Assembly (NCBI RefSeq): GCF_001281315.1
Contig: NZ_CP012477.1
Location: 124,001 to 188,000, forward strand
Origin: Arthrobacter sp. ERGS1:01
Lineage (GTDB): Bacteria; Actinomycetota; Actinomycetes; Actinomycetales; Micrococcaceae
Direction of reading: 5' to 3'
Length of the DNA stretch: 64,000 nt
How positions within the stretch are numbered: the first letter of the stretch is position 1; every line of letters begins with the position of its first letter. Below the pieces are notes generated by a model that was not told the origin of the DNA, ran no database searches, and saw only the letters and a list, made by a program, of their open reading frames with translations. The position numbers and the translations under genes are program-made. This document shows, piece by piece, positions 27,506 through 35,967 of the stretch.

Positions 27506-27679
27506 ATGGACCCGCATGGAGCCAAGGACAGCAGCCAGGAAGGCACGATCGTCAATCCGGGCAGGGATGAGGGTCGCGACACCTCCGTGGGGGACGAAGG
27601 CGACGACGCGAACGAGTTGCGTTTTGACGAGGAGCAGCGGCTGATCAACGAACAGTCGCATCGGCAGGAAGACGACTAG
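27506..27679 (+). CDS. Small acidic hypothetical protein (57 residues)
   Basis: The frame starts at the ATG at 27506, 9 nt after a perfect AGGAGG, and encodes a hydrophilic Asp/Glu-rich peptide beginning MDPHGAKDSSQEG. The C-terminal half (NELRFDEEQRLINEQSHRQ) is predicted helical. There is no signal peptide, membrane helix or cysteine. It lies between pheA and the convergent diacylglycerol kinase. The strong ribosome site supports translation; the role is unknown. Confidence 0.6.
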   Translation: MDPHGAKDSSQEGTIVNPGRDEGRDTSVGDEGDDANELRFDEEQRLINEQSHRQEDD

Positions 27680-27695
27680 CAGCCGGCAGGGGCCC

Positions 27696-28762
27696 TTACG
27701 CCGGGGTGTTCGGCGCGGCCACGCGCACCAGCACGGCCTTCGGCTCCACGGACACCCGCACCACGGTCGCCGTGCCGCAGGGGTCGCCGTCGACCTGGGT
27801 TTCCACCGGCAGCACCGTGCGGATCACCAGGTTTTGGGACCGGTAAAAGTCAATGACCGGCAGGTGGTTCTTGTGCTGGAACACCACTTTTCCGGCCATC
27901 GCCATCCAGCCCAGGGCGCTGCGCGGGCTCACCACCACCACGTCCAGGACGCCGTCGTCGATCATGGCGGAGGGCACAAAGTCGATGCCGCCCGGCAACA
28001 GCCCGCAGTTGGCGAACAGGACCGAACGGACCTTGCGCTGCTGGGCGGGTTGATCGTCCAGGGCGATGCTGACCTTCTTGCGCCGCCCGGCCATGTGCCG
28101 CAGCCCGGCCTCACTGTAGGCGAGCCAGCCCACGTGCTCCTTCAGCTTCGAGTTGGTGTCGTTCATGACCTCGGCGTCCATGCCCAGGCCCGCAATGACC
28201 ATGAAGGACTGCACGGACACGGCGCCGGTGACCTCGTTCTCGAGCTCCATCAGCCCGGCGTCGATGTGCCGCTGGTGGCCGAACAACGCCACCTGGACGT
28301 TGGCGGCAATGTCGTTGACGTCCAGGTCAAGGTTGCGGGCCAGCAGGTTTCCCGTGCCCAGCGGGATGATCGCCAGCGGCACCTCGGTGCGGCGCAGGGT
28401 CTGTGAGACGGCGCGAACCGTGCCGTCGCCGCCGCCCACGATGACGACGTCGACCTTCGCGTCGAGCGCGGCCCGCGCCATGGCGTACCCCGGGTCCGCG
28501 GCCGTCGTCTCAAGGAAAATCGGCTCCGGCCAGCCCGCCACGGAGGTGGAGCGCAGCAGCAGCGTCTTGGCCGCCTCGGCACCGTTCTTCGTGGGGTTGT
28601 AGATGAACGCAACCCGTTGGGCGGCCGCGTGGATCTTGTGCGGGACTCGGCCACGGCACTGCGCGTGTGCTTTTGGGCGAGCTTGCGCACCCCCAGCCAG
28701 CTAAAGACGACAGCGAGCAGGAAAATGAGCGCTATGACGGCGATAAGGACTTCAGTTGGCAT
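27696..28762 (-). pseudogene. Diacylglycerol kinase family lipid kinase, frameshifted
   Basis: Two frames together make one membrane-anchored lipid kinase. The first starts at the ATG at 28762 and encodes a transmembrane anchor (MPTEVLIAVIALIFLLAVVF) up to about AVAES. The catalytic part, in the neighbouring frame, begins HKIHAAAQRVAFIYNPTKNG, continues with VVIVGGGDGTVRAV (the DAGK nucleotide-binding GGDGT), and runs to the stop at 27696. That frame has no start codon upstream of the YNPTKNG motif, so it cannot be an independent gene. Restoring one base near 28640-28650 (GAGTCCCGC-CACAAG) joins them. The cause could be a real mutation or a read error. The largest intact downstream start (GTG 28541) would lose the first motif. 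Confidence 0.75.
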
Positions 28763-28801
28763 GATTACACAACCATAGCCGTTCGACTTGGATTGATTGG
28801 A

Positions 28802-28807
28802 TAGGCT
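28802..28807 (+). promoter_or_regulatory. -10 box of a probable leaderless promoter (serS)
   Basis: TAGGCT lies 6 nt before the GTG start of serS, and no Shine-Dalgarno sequence is present. Confidence 0.5.
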
Positions 28808-28813
28808 TAGGGC

Positions 28814-30091
28814 GTGATCGATGTAAGAGACCTCTGCGAAAATCCTGCCAAATACCGCGCCAGCCAAAGTGCCCGCGGAGCCGACTCGTCCGTGGTGGAC
28901 TCCATCATCGCCGCCGACGCCGCCAGGAAGTCCGCGATCAGCTCCTTTGAGGCCCTGCGCGCCGAGCAAAACGCCTTCGGCAAGAAGGTGGCCGCCGCCA
29001 AGGGCGAGGAAAAGCAGGCCCTGCTGGCCGAGGTCAAGGAACTGGCACAACAGGTCAAGGCCGCCTCGGCCGCCTCCGACGCCGCCAGTGCCGAACAGGA
29101 CGCCCTGGTGCGCGCCCTGCCCAACCTGATTTCCGATGGCGTCCCCGAGGGCGGCGAGGACGACTTCATCGTGGTCAAGACCGTCGGCACGCCGCGCGCA
29201 TTCCCCGACTTCACCCCGAAGGACCACCTGGAAATCGGTGAACTGATCGGTGCCATCGACATGGAACGCGGGGCGAAGGTCTCCGGTTCACGCTTCTACT
29301 TCCTCAAGGGTGTTGGCGCTCGCCTGGAAATGGCGTTGCTGCAGATGGCCATGGACCAGGCCATCGAGGCCGGGTTCGTCCCCATGATCACCCCCACCCT
29401 GGTGCTGCCCGAAACCATGGCCGGCACCGGCTTCGACGTGGCGCACGACGCCGAAATCTACCGCCTGGCCGAGGACGACCTCTACCTGGTGGGCACCTCC
29501 GAGGTGGCCTTGGCCGGCTACCACGGCAACGAGATCATCGACGTCAACGAGCCCATCCGCTACGCCGGCTGGTCCTCCTGCTACCGCCGCGAGGCCGGTT
29601 CGCACGGCAAGGACACCCGCGGCATCATCCGTGTCCACCAGTTCAACAAGGTGGAGATGTTCGTCTACACCACGCCCGAGAAGGCGGCCGAGGAACACCA
29701 GCGGCTGCTCGCCTGGGAAGAGGAAATGCTGGCCAAGGTGGAACTGCCGTACCGCGTCATCGATACGGCCGCCGGCGATCTTGGCGGCTCCGCGGCCCGC
29801 AAGTTCGACTGCGAGGCCTGGGTGCCCACGCAGGACGCCTACCGCGAGCTGACGTCCACCTCCAACTGCACCACCTACCAGGCGCGCCGCCTGAACATCC
29901 GTGAGCGCGTTGTCGCCGAGGACGGCGGCAAGGGCGGCACCCGCGCCGTCGCCACCCTCAACGGAACACTGGCCACCACCCGCTGGATCGTGGCCATCCT
30001 GGAACACCACCAGAACGCCGACGGTTCCGTCAACGTTCCGGTGGCACTGCGCAAGTACCTGGGCGGCATGGAAGTCTTCCCGGTCCTCTAA
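28814..30091 (+). CDS. serS: Serine--tRNA ligase
   Basis: This 425-residue class II synthetase charges tRNA-Ser. An N-terminal coiled-coil arm (about 30-105, rich in Lys/Glu/Ala) contacts the tRNA. Motif 2 lies in [22 protein letters not shown], and motif 3 in [17 protein letters not shown]. The zinc-free bacterial [11 protein letters not shown] segment is present. The GTG start at 28814 is supported by the leaderless -10 box. It is divergent from the diacylglycerol kinase gene. Confidence 0.95.
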   Translation: MIDVRDLCENPAKYRASQSARGADSSVVDSIIAADAARKSAISSFEALRAEQNAFGKKVAAAKGEEKQALLAEVKELAQQVKAASAASDAASAEQDALVRALPNLISDGVPEGGEDDFIVVKTVGTPRAFPDFTPKDHLEIGELIGAIDMERGAKVSGSRFYFLKGVGARLEMALLQMAMDQAIEAGFVPMITPTLVLPETMAGTGFDVAHDAEIYRLAEDDLYLVGTSEVALAGYHGNEIIDVNEPIRYAGWSSCYRREAGSHGKDTRGIIRVHQFNKVEMFVYTTPEKAAEEHQRLLAWEEEMLAKVELPYRVIDTAAGDLGGSAARKFDCEAWVPTQDAYRELTSTSNCTTYQARRLNIRERVVAEDGGKGGTRAVATLNGTLATTRWIVAILEHHQNADGSVNVPVALRKYLGGMEVFPVL

Positions 30092-30137
30092 TCCAGGGCC
30101 GGCACCCGCTTGGCGGGTGACGCCCGGGTAACGCCTG

Positions 30138-30178
30138 GGTAAACATCCACAGTGTGCATAACGCTGTGGGTGTTTACC
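30138..30178. terminator. Long hairpin between serS and the MFS gene
   Basis: GGTAAACATCCACAG (30138-30152) pairs with CTGTGGGTGTTTACC (30164-30178) with one G-U-type mismatch around 11 nt. The pairing extends outward through CCT/AGG to include the MFS stop codon. It has no T-run and serves two convergent genes. Confidence 0.6.
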
Positions 30179-31620
30179 TAGGCGTTTGCCTTTTCTGTGG
30201 AAAAGTCCGACGCCGGCGCCGCCTCCGCTGCGATCGCCGCGGCAACGGTGCGGGCCCGGCTCCGGGACGGCAGCCAGAATGCGGCCACCGTGGCGACGGC
30301 CAGGACCGAGGCTCCCACATAGATGGCCGGGATGGCCGCGCCGACGTATCCGGTGGGCGTCAACTGTCCGCCGGCGCCCGTGAAGACCGCAGTCAGCACG
30401 GCAACGCCGAGCGCCACACCCACCTCGCGCAGGGTTGAGTTGGCGCCGGAGGCCTTGGCGTGGTCGTCGTGGTGCATATTGGCCAGCACGGCCGTCGACA
30501 TGGGAGCGAACACCAGGCCCATGCCGATGCCCGCGGCGAGGAAGCCGGGCACCAGGTCCTGGTAGGCGACCGTGGCGGTCATGACGGCCGCGAGCCAGAA
30601 GATTCCCGCCGTGAGCAACGCCAGGCCGGTGATCATGAGGGTGCGGGTGCCCAGGCGCGGGGCAAGCATGCCGGCCAGGGGAGCCACGAACATGGGGGCC
30701 AGCGTCCACGGCATCGTCATGACGCCGGCCTCCAGCGGGCTGTGACCCTGCACCACCTGCAGGAACTGGATCAGGATGAACACCGAGCCGAAGATGCCGA
30801 AGCTGAAGGTGATGCCCACAATGTTCGCCACCGTGAAACTACGGTCGCGGAACAGCCGAAGCGGCAGCAGGGGAGCGGCGGCCCGGGTTTCCCACACCAC
30901 GAACGCCACGAGCAGGGCCCCGCCGCCCACCAGGGCCGCCAGCACCTCGGGACTTGACCAGCCGGCGTCGTTCCCGCGCACAATGCCAAACACCACGGCC
31001 AGCAGGCCAACGCCGGAAAGCAGCAGCCCGGCGACATCGGCCCGGACGCGGGCGCCAAAGCTGTTCGGCAGGGCCAGGAACACCAGCGGCATCGACACGA
31101 TTCCCACCGGCACGTTCAGCCAGAAGATGGCCTCCCAGTTCCAGCCCTGCACCACGGCCCCGCCAATCAGCGGGCCCAGGGCAACACCCAATCCGGAGAC
31201 GCCGCCCCAGATGCCGATGGCCAGGGGCCGGCGCGCGGCGCTGACGGAGCCCACCAGCAGCGTCAGGGACAGCGGCATCAGGGCCGCCGAGCCTACACCC
31301 TGCACGGCCCGGGCGGCAATGAGTTGGGTGGGATCGGAGCTGAGGGCGGCCGCGGCCGACGCCAGGGTGAAAATGGCAAGCCCGGCCAGAAAGACGCGGC
31401 GCCGGCCAAACCTGTCGCCGAGGCCCACGGCCAGCAGCATGAAGGTGGCAAAGCTCAGCGTGTAGGCGTTGACCACCCATTGCAGCTGTTCGACGCTGGC
31501 ACCCAATTTTTCGTGGAGGACCGGCAGGGCGTTGGTGACCACCAGGTTGTCCAGGGTGGCCATGAACACGGGCAGTGAGGCGGCCAGGACGGCCAGCCAG
31601 ACGGGAATGGGCTTTTTCAT
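30178..31620 (-). CDS. MFS drug transporter, DHA2/EmrB-QacA type
   Basis: This 480-residue protein is a 14-helix proton-drug antiporter. The helix-1 motif TLDNLVVTNALPVL and VVNAYTLSFATFMLLAVGLGDRFGRRRVFLAG (motif A) are typical of DHA2 exporters, as is the GWNWEAIFWLNVPVGI segment. Substrate is unknown. A divergent TetR gene and two palindromes in the 79-bp gap suggest drug-responsive repression. Start ATG at 31620, with GAGGAAAC about 16 nt upstream. Confidence 0.9.
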   Translation of the reverse strand: MKKPIPVWLAVLAASLPVFMATLDNLVVTNALPVLHEKLGASVEQLQWVVNAYTLSFATFMLLAVGLGDRFGRRRVFLAGLAIFTLASAAAALSSDPTQLIAARAVQGVGSAALMPLSLTLLVGSVSAARRPLAIGIWGGVSGLGVALGPLIGGAVVQGWNWEAIFWLNVPVGIVSMPLVFLALPNSFGARVRADVAGLLLSGVGLLAVVFGIVRGNDAGWSSPEVLAALVGGGALLVAFVVWETRAAAPLLPLRLFRDRSFTVANIVGITFSFGIFGSVFILIQFLQVVQGHSPLEAGVMTMPWTLAPMFVAPLAGMLAPRLGTRTLMITGLALLTAGIFWLAAVMTATVAYQDLVPGFLAAGIGMGLVFAPMSTAVLANMHHDDHAKASGANSTLREVGVALGVAVLTAVFTGAGGQLTPTGYVGAAIPAIYVGASVLAVATVAAFWLPSRSRARTVAAAIAAEAAPASDFSTEKANA

Positions 31621-31651
31621 GATGGTTCCAGACGTTTCCTCGAGCGTTGTG

Positions 31652-31667
31652 GTAATCGAATGATTAC
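31652..31667. promoter_or_regulatory. Candidate operator A, MFS/TetR region
   Basis: GTAATCGAATGATTAC is a perfect 6-nt inverted repeat with a 4-nt spacer in the MFS promoter region, 32 nt from the MFS start codon. Confidence 0.5.
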
Positions 31668-31683
31668 TACGCCTGCAAATTTA

Positions 31684-31699
31684 GTTATCAACTGATAAC
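31684..31699. promoter_or_regulatory. Candidate operator B next to the TetR start codon
   Basis: GTTATCAACTGATAAC is a 7+2+7 inverted repeat ending exactly at the base before the TetR ATG at 31700. It probably allows autorepression. Confidence 0.55.
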
Positions 31700-32386
31700 A
31701 TGTCAAGTGTGGTGAAGAAAACTAGCGAAGTTACCCCGGCAACCCGCATCCCGGCCGCCGAGCGCCGCGGGCTCATCCTCGAGGCGGCCACCGGCGTGTT
31801 CGCCCAACGGGGCTACGCCGGTGCCACCACAGACCAGATTGCCCGGGCCGCCGGCATCAGCCAGCCCTATGTGGTGCGCATGTTCGGCAGCAAGGAACAA
31901 CTGTTCCTGGAGGCCTTCGACCGGGCCCTGGGCACCGTGCTCGACGCCTTCCGCGCCGTCATCGCCGCCTACGACGCCGGCGAGCTGGCCGAGCAGGTCG
32001 CGGCCATGGACCCCGCCGCGGGCACCCGCCGCGAGGACCACCTGAAGTACTTCATGGCGGTGACGTATGTGGACCTGATTGAGGACCGCGGCATCCTCAT
32101 GATGCTCATGCAGTCGTTCGTGGCCGGCCATGAACCCGTGATCGGCCCGCGCTCCCGCGACGGTTTCTTGGCGATGTTCGCGCTCATCCGCGAGGAGGCC
32201 GGCATGGACGCCGACGCCGCCCGCGACTTCCTGGCCCAGGGCATGCTCATGAACACGCTGATCAGCCTGCGCCTGCCTGAGCTTTACGGGCAGGACGCCG
32301 GCGCCGACGAGCTCCTTGAATGCACGCTCAGGGCCAAGCTGTCCATGGTGCTGGACGCCAGCCGGGCCGAGGCCGCCTTCCGCTGA
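31700..32386 (+). CDS. TetR/AcrR-family regulator
   Basis: This 228-residue repressor has an N-terminal helix-turn-helix (AERRGLILEAATGVFAQRGY, then ATTDQIARAAGISQPYVVRMFGSKEQLFLEAF). A helical ligand-binding domain of unclear specificity follows. It is divergent from the DHA2 exporter, its likely target. There is no Shine-Dalgarno sequence; the start codon abuts a palindrome, so the mRNA may be leaderless or nearly so. Confidence 0.88.
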   Translation: MSSVVKKTSEVTPATRIPAAERRGLILEAATGVFAQRGYAGATTDQIARAAGISQPYVVRMFGSKEQLFLEAFDRALGTVLDAFRAVIAAYDAGELAEQVAAMDPAAGTRREDHLKYFMAVTYVDLIEDRGILMMLMQSFVAGHEPVIGPRSRDGFLAMFALIREEAGMDADAARDFLAQGMLMNTLISLRLPELYGQDAGADELLECTLRAKLSMVLDASRAEAAFR

Positions 32387-32531
32387 GTCGCTGCCGCGGC
32401 TTGTTTTTGAGCGCTGCCGGACGTGCGCCGGCTGCCGTGCGTTGGCGCGCTCCGTTCACCGAATGTTCATGGTTCCCGCAGCTGTTTGGCAGACTGGGTC
32501 CAACCCTTGATGCTTCACTGGAGATATGACT

Positions 32532-33389
32532 ATGACAACGAATATGGCAGGACCCGGCATCGACGACCGGGCAACATCCGCACAAATCACCACTTTCAAC
32601 CGCTACCTGGTGGCCCTTGACGTCGACGGCACGCTGGTGGACCACGACGGCATCATGAGCGACGCCGTCCGCGCCACCACCCGCGCCGTGGTCAACGCCG
32701 GGCACGAGGTCATCATCGCCACGGGCCGCTCACTGGGCGCCGTCTTGCCGATCGTGGAGATGATCGGCCTGGAGCGCGGCTACGCCGTCTGCTCCAACGG
32801 CGGCGTCACCCTGCGCCTGGACCCCGCACTGGAGCGCGGCTACGAAATCATCGACCGGGTCACCTTCAGCCCCCGGGACGCACTGACCACGCTGCGCGAG
32901 AAAATCTCCGGGGCTCGGTTCGCATTGGAGGACGCGGACGGGAACTTCCTGGCCACCTCCCGCTTCCAGGACGCGAGCTTTGGCATCGAGGCCCGCGAAG
33001 TGGACTTCCACCACCTCCTGGAGGCCAACGCCGTGCGCGTGGTGGTCAACAGCGCCGAGGCCAGCATGGAGGAATTCTCCGCCGCCATCTCCGCGGCCGG
33101 GCTGCAAGGGGTGACCTACGCCGTCGGCTGGAGCGCCTGGCTGGACATTGCCGCTGCCGGCGTCACGAAGGCCACCGCCCTGGAAAAGCTGCGTGCCCGC
33201 CTGGGCGTTGCGCAGCCCCGGACCGTGGCGATCGGCGACGGAAGCAATGACATCCAGATGCTCCGCTGGGCCGGGCGCGGCGTCGCCATGGGCCAGGCCG
33301 AGGCCGACGTCAAGGCTGTTGCCGACGAGGTCACCACCTCCGTGTACGACGACGGCGCCGCGGCGGTCCTGCGCAGCCTGCTCGGCTGA
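32532..33389 (+). CDS. Cof-type HAD-IIB family hydrolase
   Basis: This 285-residue phosphatase resembles the enzyme at 5097-5906. Motif I is ALDVDGTLVDHDG near residue 31, motif II is the Thr in IIATGRSLG, and motif IV is IGDGSNDIQMLRWAG, with Lys in GVTKATAL as motif III. An N-terminal extension of about 25 residues precedes the domain. The ATG at 32532 lies 8 nt after GGAG; the ATG at 32526 is too close to it. Confidence 0.85.
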   Translation: MTTNMAGPGIDDRATSAQITTFNRYLVALDVDGTLVDHDGIMSDAVRATTRAVVNAGHEVIIATGRSLGAVLPIVEMIGLERGYAVCSNGGVTLRLDPALERGYEIIDRVTFSPRDALTTLREKISGARFALEDADGNFLATSRFQDASFGIEAREVDFHHLLEANAVRVVVNSAEASMEEFSAAISAAGLQGVTYAVGWSAWLDIAAAGVTKATALEKLRARLGVAQPRTVAIGDGSNDIQMLRWAGRGVAMGQAEADVKAVADEVTTSVYDDGAAAVLRSLLG

Positions 33390-33415
33390 CGTTCCCCCAC
33401 CCGTTTTCGGGCAAA

Positions 33416-33775
33416 TCAGGCGAATGCGACCCAACCGACGGCCACGACCAGGGCGACGACGCCGAGGATCAAGCTGGGGAGGAACGGTTCCTTCCGGCGC
33501 AGGTGCAGGGCCACCGCAACGACCATCATGGCGAGAAGCGCAACAGCGGCCACGGGCGTAAGCCAGGGCGCGATTCCCGTCGCGGCCGGCAGGATCATGC
33601 CGGCGGCACCGAGCACCTCGAGCGCGCCGATCGTCTTCAATTGCCCGGCGTTGATCGCCTCCACCCACTCCATCTTCTCGCGCACGTCACCGTAGGGCGT
33701 GATGACTTTCATGGATCCCGCCATGGCGAAGAGGGCTGCAAGGATACCGGTGACGATCCAAAGGGCGATCAACAT
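33416..33775 (-). CDS. DoxX family membrane protein
   Basis: This 119-residue protein has four hydrophobic helices and the DoxX pattern: FAMAGSMKVI in helix 1, then EWVEAINAGQLKTIGALEVLGAAGMILP. DoxX proteins are small membrane partners in thiol, quinone or oxidative stress responses. A divergent HxlR regulator with a single N-terminal Cys sits 127 bp away, which fits a redox- or electrophile-responsive unit. Confidence 0.82.
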   Translation of the reverse strand: MLIALWIVTGILAALFAMAGSMKVITPYGDVREKMEWVEAINAGQLKTIGALEVLGAAGMILPAATGIAPWLTPVAAVALLAMMVVAVALHLRRKEPFLPSLILGVVALVVAVGWVAFA

Positions 33776-33806
33776 ATATATACTCCAAACTCGTTAGTTA
33801 CTTATA

Positions 33807-33885
33807 GTGCATAACGCACCAGATGTTAGAGTATTCCATTCAAGGGGGACGCACTTTTTGCTTCGTCACGCACCTTTAGGTGCGT
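33807..33885. promoter_or_regulatory. Candidate HxlR operators in the DoxX/HxlR intergenic region
   Basis: ACGCACCTTTAGGTGCGT (33868-33885) is a perfect 8+2+8 palindrome immediately upstream of the HxlR Shine-Dalgarno site. GTGCATAACGCAC (33807-33819) is a second inverted repeat using the same GTGC/GCAC half-site, near the DoxX promoter. Confidence 0.55.
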
Positions 33886-33902
33886 ATTGGAGAGGAATGG
33901 AC

Positions 33903-34328
33903 ATGCAAAGCGGTCTTGAACAAACACCCGAACCCATCCACGTGCACGGCGACACCGAAGGTGCCGCGATGTGCAGCGTGGAGAACCCCGCCAGCCGGGT
34001 GATCCGCGAGGTCCTTGCCCGCGTCGGAGACAAGTGGAGCCTGCTGGTCATTGGGCTCCTGCATGACGGACCGTTGCGGTTTACCGAAATTCAACGCAGC
34101 GTCGACGGAATCTCGCACCGGATGCTCACCCAGACGCTGCGCAGCCTGGAACGTGACGGGCTCGTCTCACGAAAAAGCTACGCGGAGATCCCGCCGCGGG
34201 TCGAGTACGCGGTAACCCCGCTGGGCCGCTCCCTGTCCGAGCCGGTCATCACCCTCGTGGGCTGGGCAGCGGACAACCACCGTTCGATCCTCGACGCACG
34301 GGCAACATATGACGGCCCCGGCGCCTAG
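33903..34328 (+). CDS. HxlR-family transcriptional regulator
   Basis: This 141-residue winged-helix protein has the HxlR core VIREVLARVGDKWSLLVIGLLHDGPLRFTEIQR and ISHRMLTQTLRSLERDGLVSR. One Cys (AAMCSVENP, about residue 20) precedes the first helix. Redox-sensing members such as YodB and HypR have an N-terminal Cys in a comparable place. The ATG at 33903 is 6 nt after AGAGGA; the ATG two codons upstream is too close to it. Its likely target is the divergent DoxX gene. Confidence 0.85.
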   Translation: MQSGLEQTPEPIHVHGDTEGAAMCSVENPASRVIREVLARVGDKWSLLVIGLLHDGPLRFTEIQRSVDGISHRMLTQTLRSLERDGLVSRKSYAEIPPRVEYAVTPLGRSLSEPVITLVGWAADNHRSILDARATYDGPGA

Positions 34329-34343
34329 CTCACCACGCCTGGT

Positions 34344-35321
34344 TTATGACGTCCAGGGCGGCTGCGTAGTGGGCTGAGACGGCGACGGAGCCGGTTCGAC
34401 GGCGACCGTACCGGCGGCGAGCACCCGGGCGGCCTTGGCGTGGCGCCGCAGGACCGTCCACAGCACCAGGATCCCGGCCACTGCCGTGAGGGCCACCCCC
34501 ACCACGTAAAGGACCGACCCCAAGGGCGCGGCGGCCGCCTGGGAACTGGCCGGGATGAAGCCGAATCGCATGTCGGAGATGGTGGTCCCGGTCAGCAGCA
34601 GGGCCACCAGGGAAGTGATGCCGCTCATGGAATCCCACAGCCCGTGCAACAGGGCCACCACCACATAGGCGGCGATGATGGTGAAGCTGAACCTGTACCG
34701 GGCGCGCCCGCGGGCGGCACCGAACAGGACTGCGCCAAGGATTGCCGTCCACAGCACGTGGCCAACGGGCGTAAGGATGGCGCGCAGGGCCTCCGTCTGC
34801 AACATGGTGCCCAGGTCAAAGCCCTCTGCCGTGATGACGGCGTTGAACGCATAGCCGGCCGATTCAAACGCGGCGAACCCGGCGCCGACGGCGGCCCCGA
34901 GCAGGGCGCCCTGCCTGGCGGTTTTCGGCAGCACCTTCCAGCCGATGATGACGAGGATGGCGCCCTTGACGAATTCCTCGATGAATCCCACGCCAACGTA
35001 GGTGAAGACATTCGCCGGCAGGTCGGCTTCCAGCAGTGATGCGCCCAGGACTCCGCAGATCCCGCCGACCAGGAAGGCCAGGATCACCTGGAGGGTGGTG
35101 ACGTTGCCGACGATGCGTTCAAGGACAAACAACACGACGCAGAACGGCACCAGGAAGCTGCCCAGCAGGATGAGTGTGGGAATCAGGTTGCTGTTCATGG
35201 TCACGGCCGTGACCCACACGGTCAGCCCCCAGAGGACAAGTCCTGTCAGCAGGGCCTTCCACCACCAGCCGTGCCGGTGATGGTGCGCTAGGGCCGCGGG
35301 TGGCGCCGCAATGGTGCTCAT
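34344..35321 (-). CDS. PrsW-family intramembrane metalloprotease
   Basis: This 325-residue membrane protein has about eight helices. The glutamic protease motif GFIEEFVKGAI (EExxK), FAAFESAGYAFN and VGHVLWTAILG and LLHGLWD give the E, E, H and H residues of the CPBP/PrsW metal site. Bacillus PrsW cleaves an anti-sigma factor; the substrate here is unknown and no sigma/anti-sigma pair is adjacent. It is convergent with the HxlR gene. Confidence 0.87.
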   Translation of the reverse strand: MSTIAAPPAALAHHHRHGWWWKALLTGLVLWGLTVWVTAVTMNSNLIPTLILLGSFLVPFCVVLFVLERIVGNVTTLQVILAFLVGGICGVLGASLLEADLPANVFTYVGVGFIEEFVKGAILVIIGWKVLPKTARQGALLGAAVGAGFAAFESAGYAFNAVITAEGFDLGTMLQTEALRAILTPVGHVLWTAILGAVLFGAARGRARYRFSFTIIAAYVVVALLHGLWDSMSGITSLVALLLTGTTISDMRFGFIPASSQAAAAPLGSVLYVVGVALTAVAGILVLWTVLRRHAKAARVLAAGTVAVEPAPSPSQPTTQPPWTS

Positions 35322-35742
35322 ATTCTGTTGTCCCCTCATCCCGGGCCCTGTCCGGTGCGGTGGGCGGTGTTCCGGTGCAACCAGTCTTCGGGGCGGGCGG
35401 CACGGCGTCAACCCGCCCGAGGGGCCGGGCCCGCTCCCGCCGGTGGGGGTGCGGGAACGGGCCGGCTTCCTTCGTGGCACAGGCAGGAAAGGGAGGTCTC
35501 AGCTCCTTCGACTGCCCGTGCGGCTCCAGGACCTCCCGCGGCATCTGGGGGGCGGCCGGTCGGTGCTGAAGCATGGGAGGCGTTCCGCTCGTTTCCTTGT
35601 TCCGCGGCGGATAAATCAAGCCGGCGGCAGGGAATGACCCAACGGGGCCGAGGATCGAAACCCTCCCACGGGTATATGAGAGAGCGTTTCGCCGGATCGT
35701 GACGCCATTTTCGGAAGAAACAATGTTGCAGGCACGGAAATG

Positions 35743-35776
35743 GCAATAGCCCCCTCCCGAGGGAGGAGGCTATTGC
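35743..35776. terminator. Strong hairpin in the intergenic region, no gene upstream
   Basis: GCAATAGCCCCCTCCC (35743-35758) pairs with GGGAGGAGGCTATTGC (35761-35776), 15 of 16 positions, around a very short loop. There is no T-run. It could terminate a small RNA or protect against transcription from either side. Confidence 0.5.
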
Positions 35777-35794
35777 GAACAGGGCTGCGAAATG

Positions 35795-35907
35795 TTGGGC
35801 CCAGGCATTTCCGGATCCGGAAGGACCTCGACAAGCTCGATCACCGAACTTTTGGGCCCACCCACGGCCGGATCCGGAAGGACCTCGACAAGCTCGATCA
35901 CCGAACT
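35795..35907. repeat. 57-bp-period direct repeat, two copies plus a fragment beyond the IS
   Basis: A 41-bp core beginning CCGGATCCGGAAGGACCTCG is present at 35811-35851 and again at 35868-35908 without a mismatch. Each is preceded by TTGGGCCCA. The same TTGGGCCCA reappears at 37358, directly beyond the IS element, in the register expected if the array was continuous before insertion. Confidence 0.85.
35904..35907. repeat. Target-site duplication, left copy
   Basis: AACT abuts the left inverted repeat; the matching AACT is at 37353-37356 after the right inverted repeat. A 4-bp duplication is normal for IS3 elements. Confidence 0.75.
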
Positions 35908-35967
35908 TGAACTGCTCCCCGAAAGTTGGACTGATTAATTCGGTTCCTTACTTTCGGGGAGTTTTTT

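Larger units (their letters stand above)
35322..35907. other. Gene-poor intergenic region between prsW and the IS element
   Basis: I find no convincing gene in these 586 bases. Open frames on both strands lack ribosome sites and look like GC-rich artefacts. The left part should hold the prsW promoter. A very strong hairpin lies at 35743-35776, and a 57-bp-period repeat occupies the right end, interrupted by the IS3 element. Confidence 0.6.

Noticed and set aside
28250..29227. Long minus-strand frame running antisense through the start of serS
   Set aside because: Only its MPTEV part (start at 28762) is real, as the N-terminus of the frameshifted diacylglycerol kinase; the part above 28762 is antisense to serS.
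35408..35746. 112-codon minus-strand ORF upstream of prsW
   Set aside because: Arg/Pro/Ala-rich, no ribosome site, no domain, and it overlaps the expected prsW promoter.
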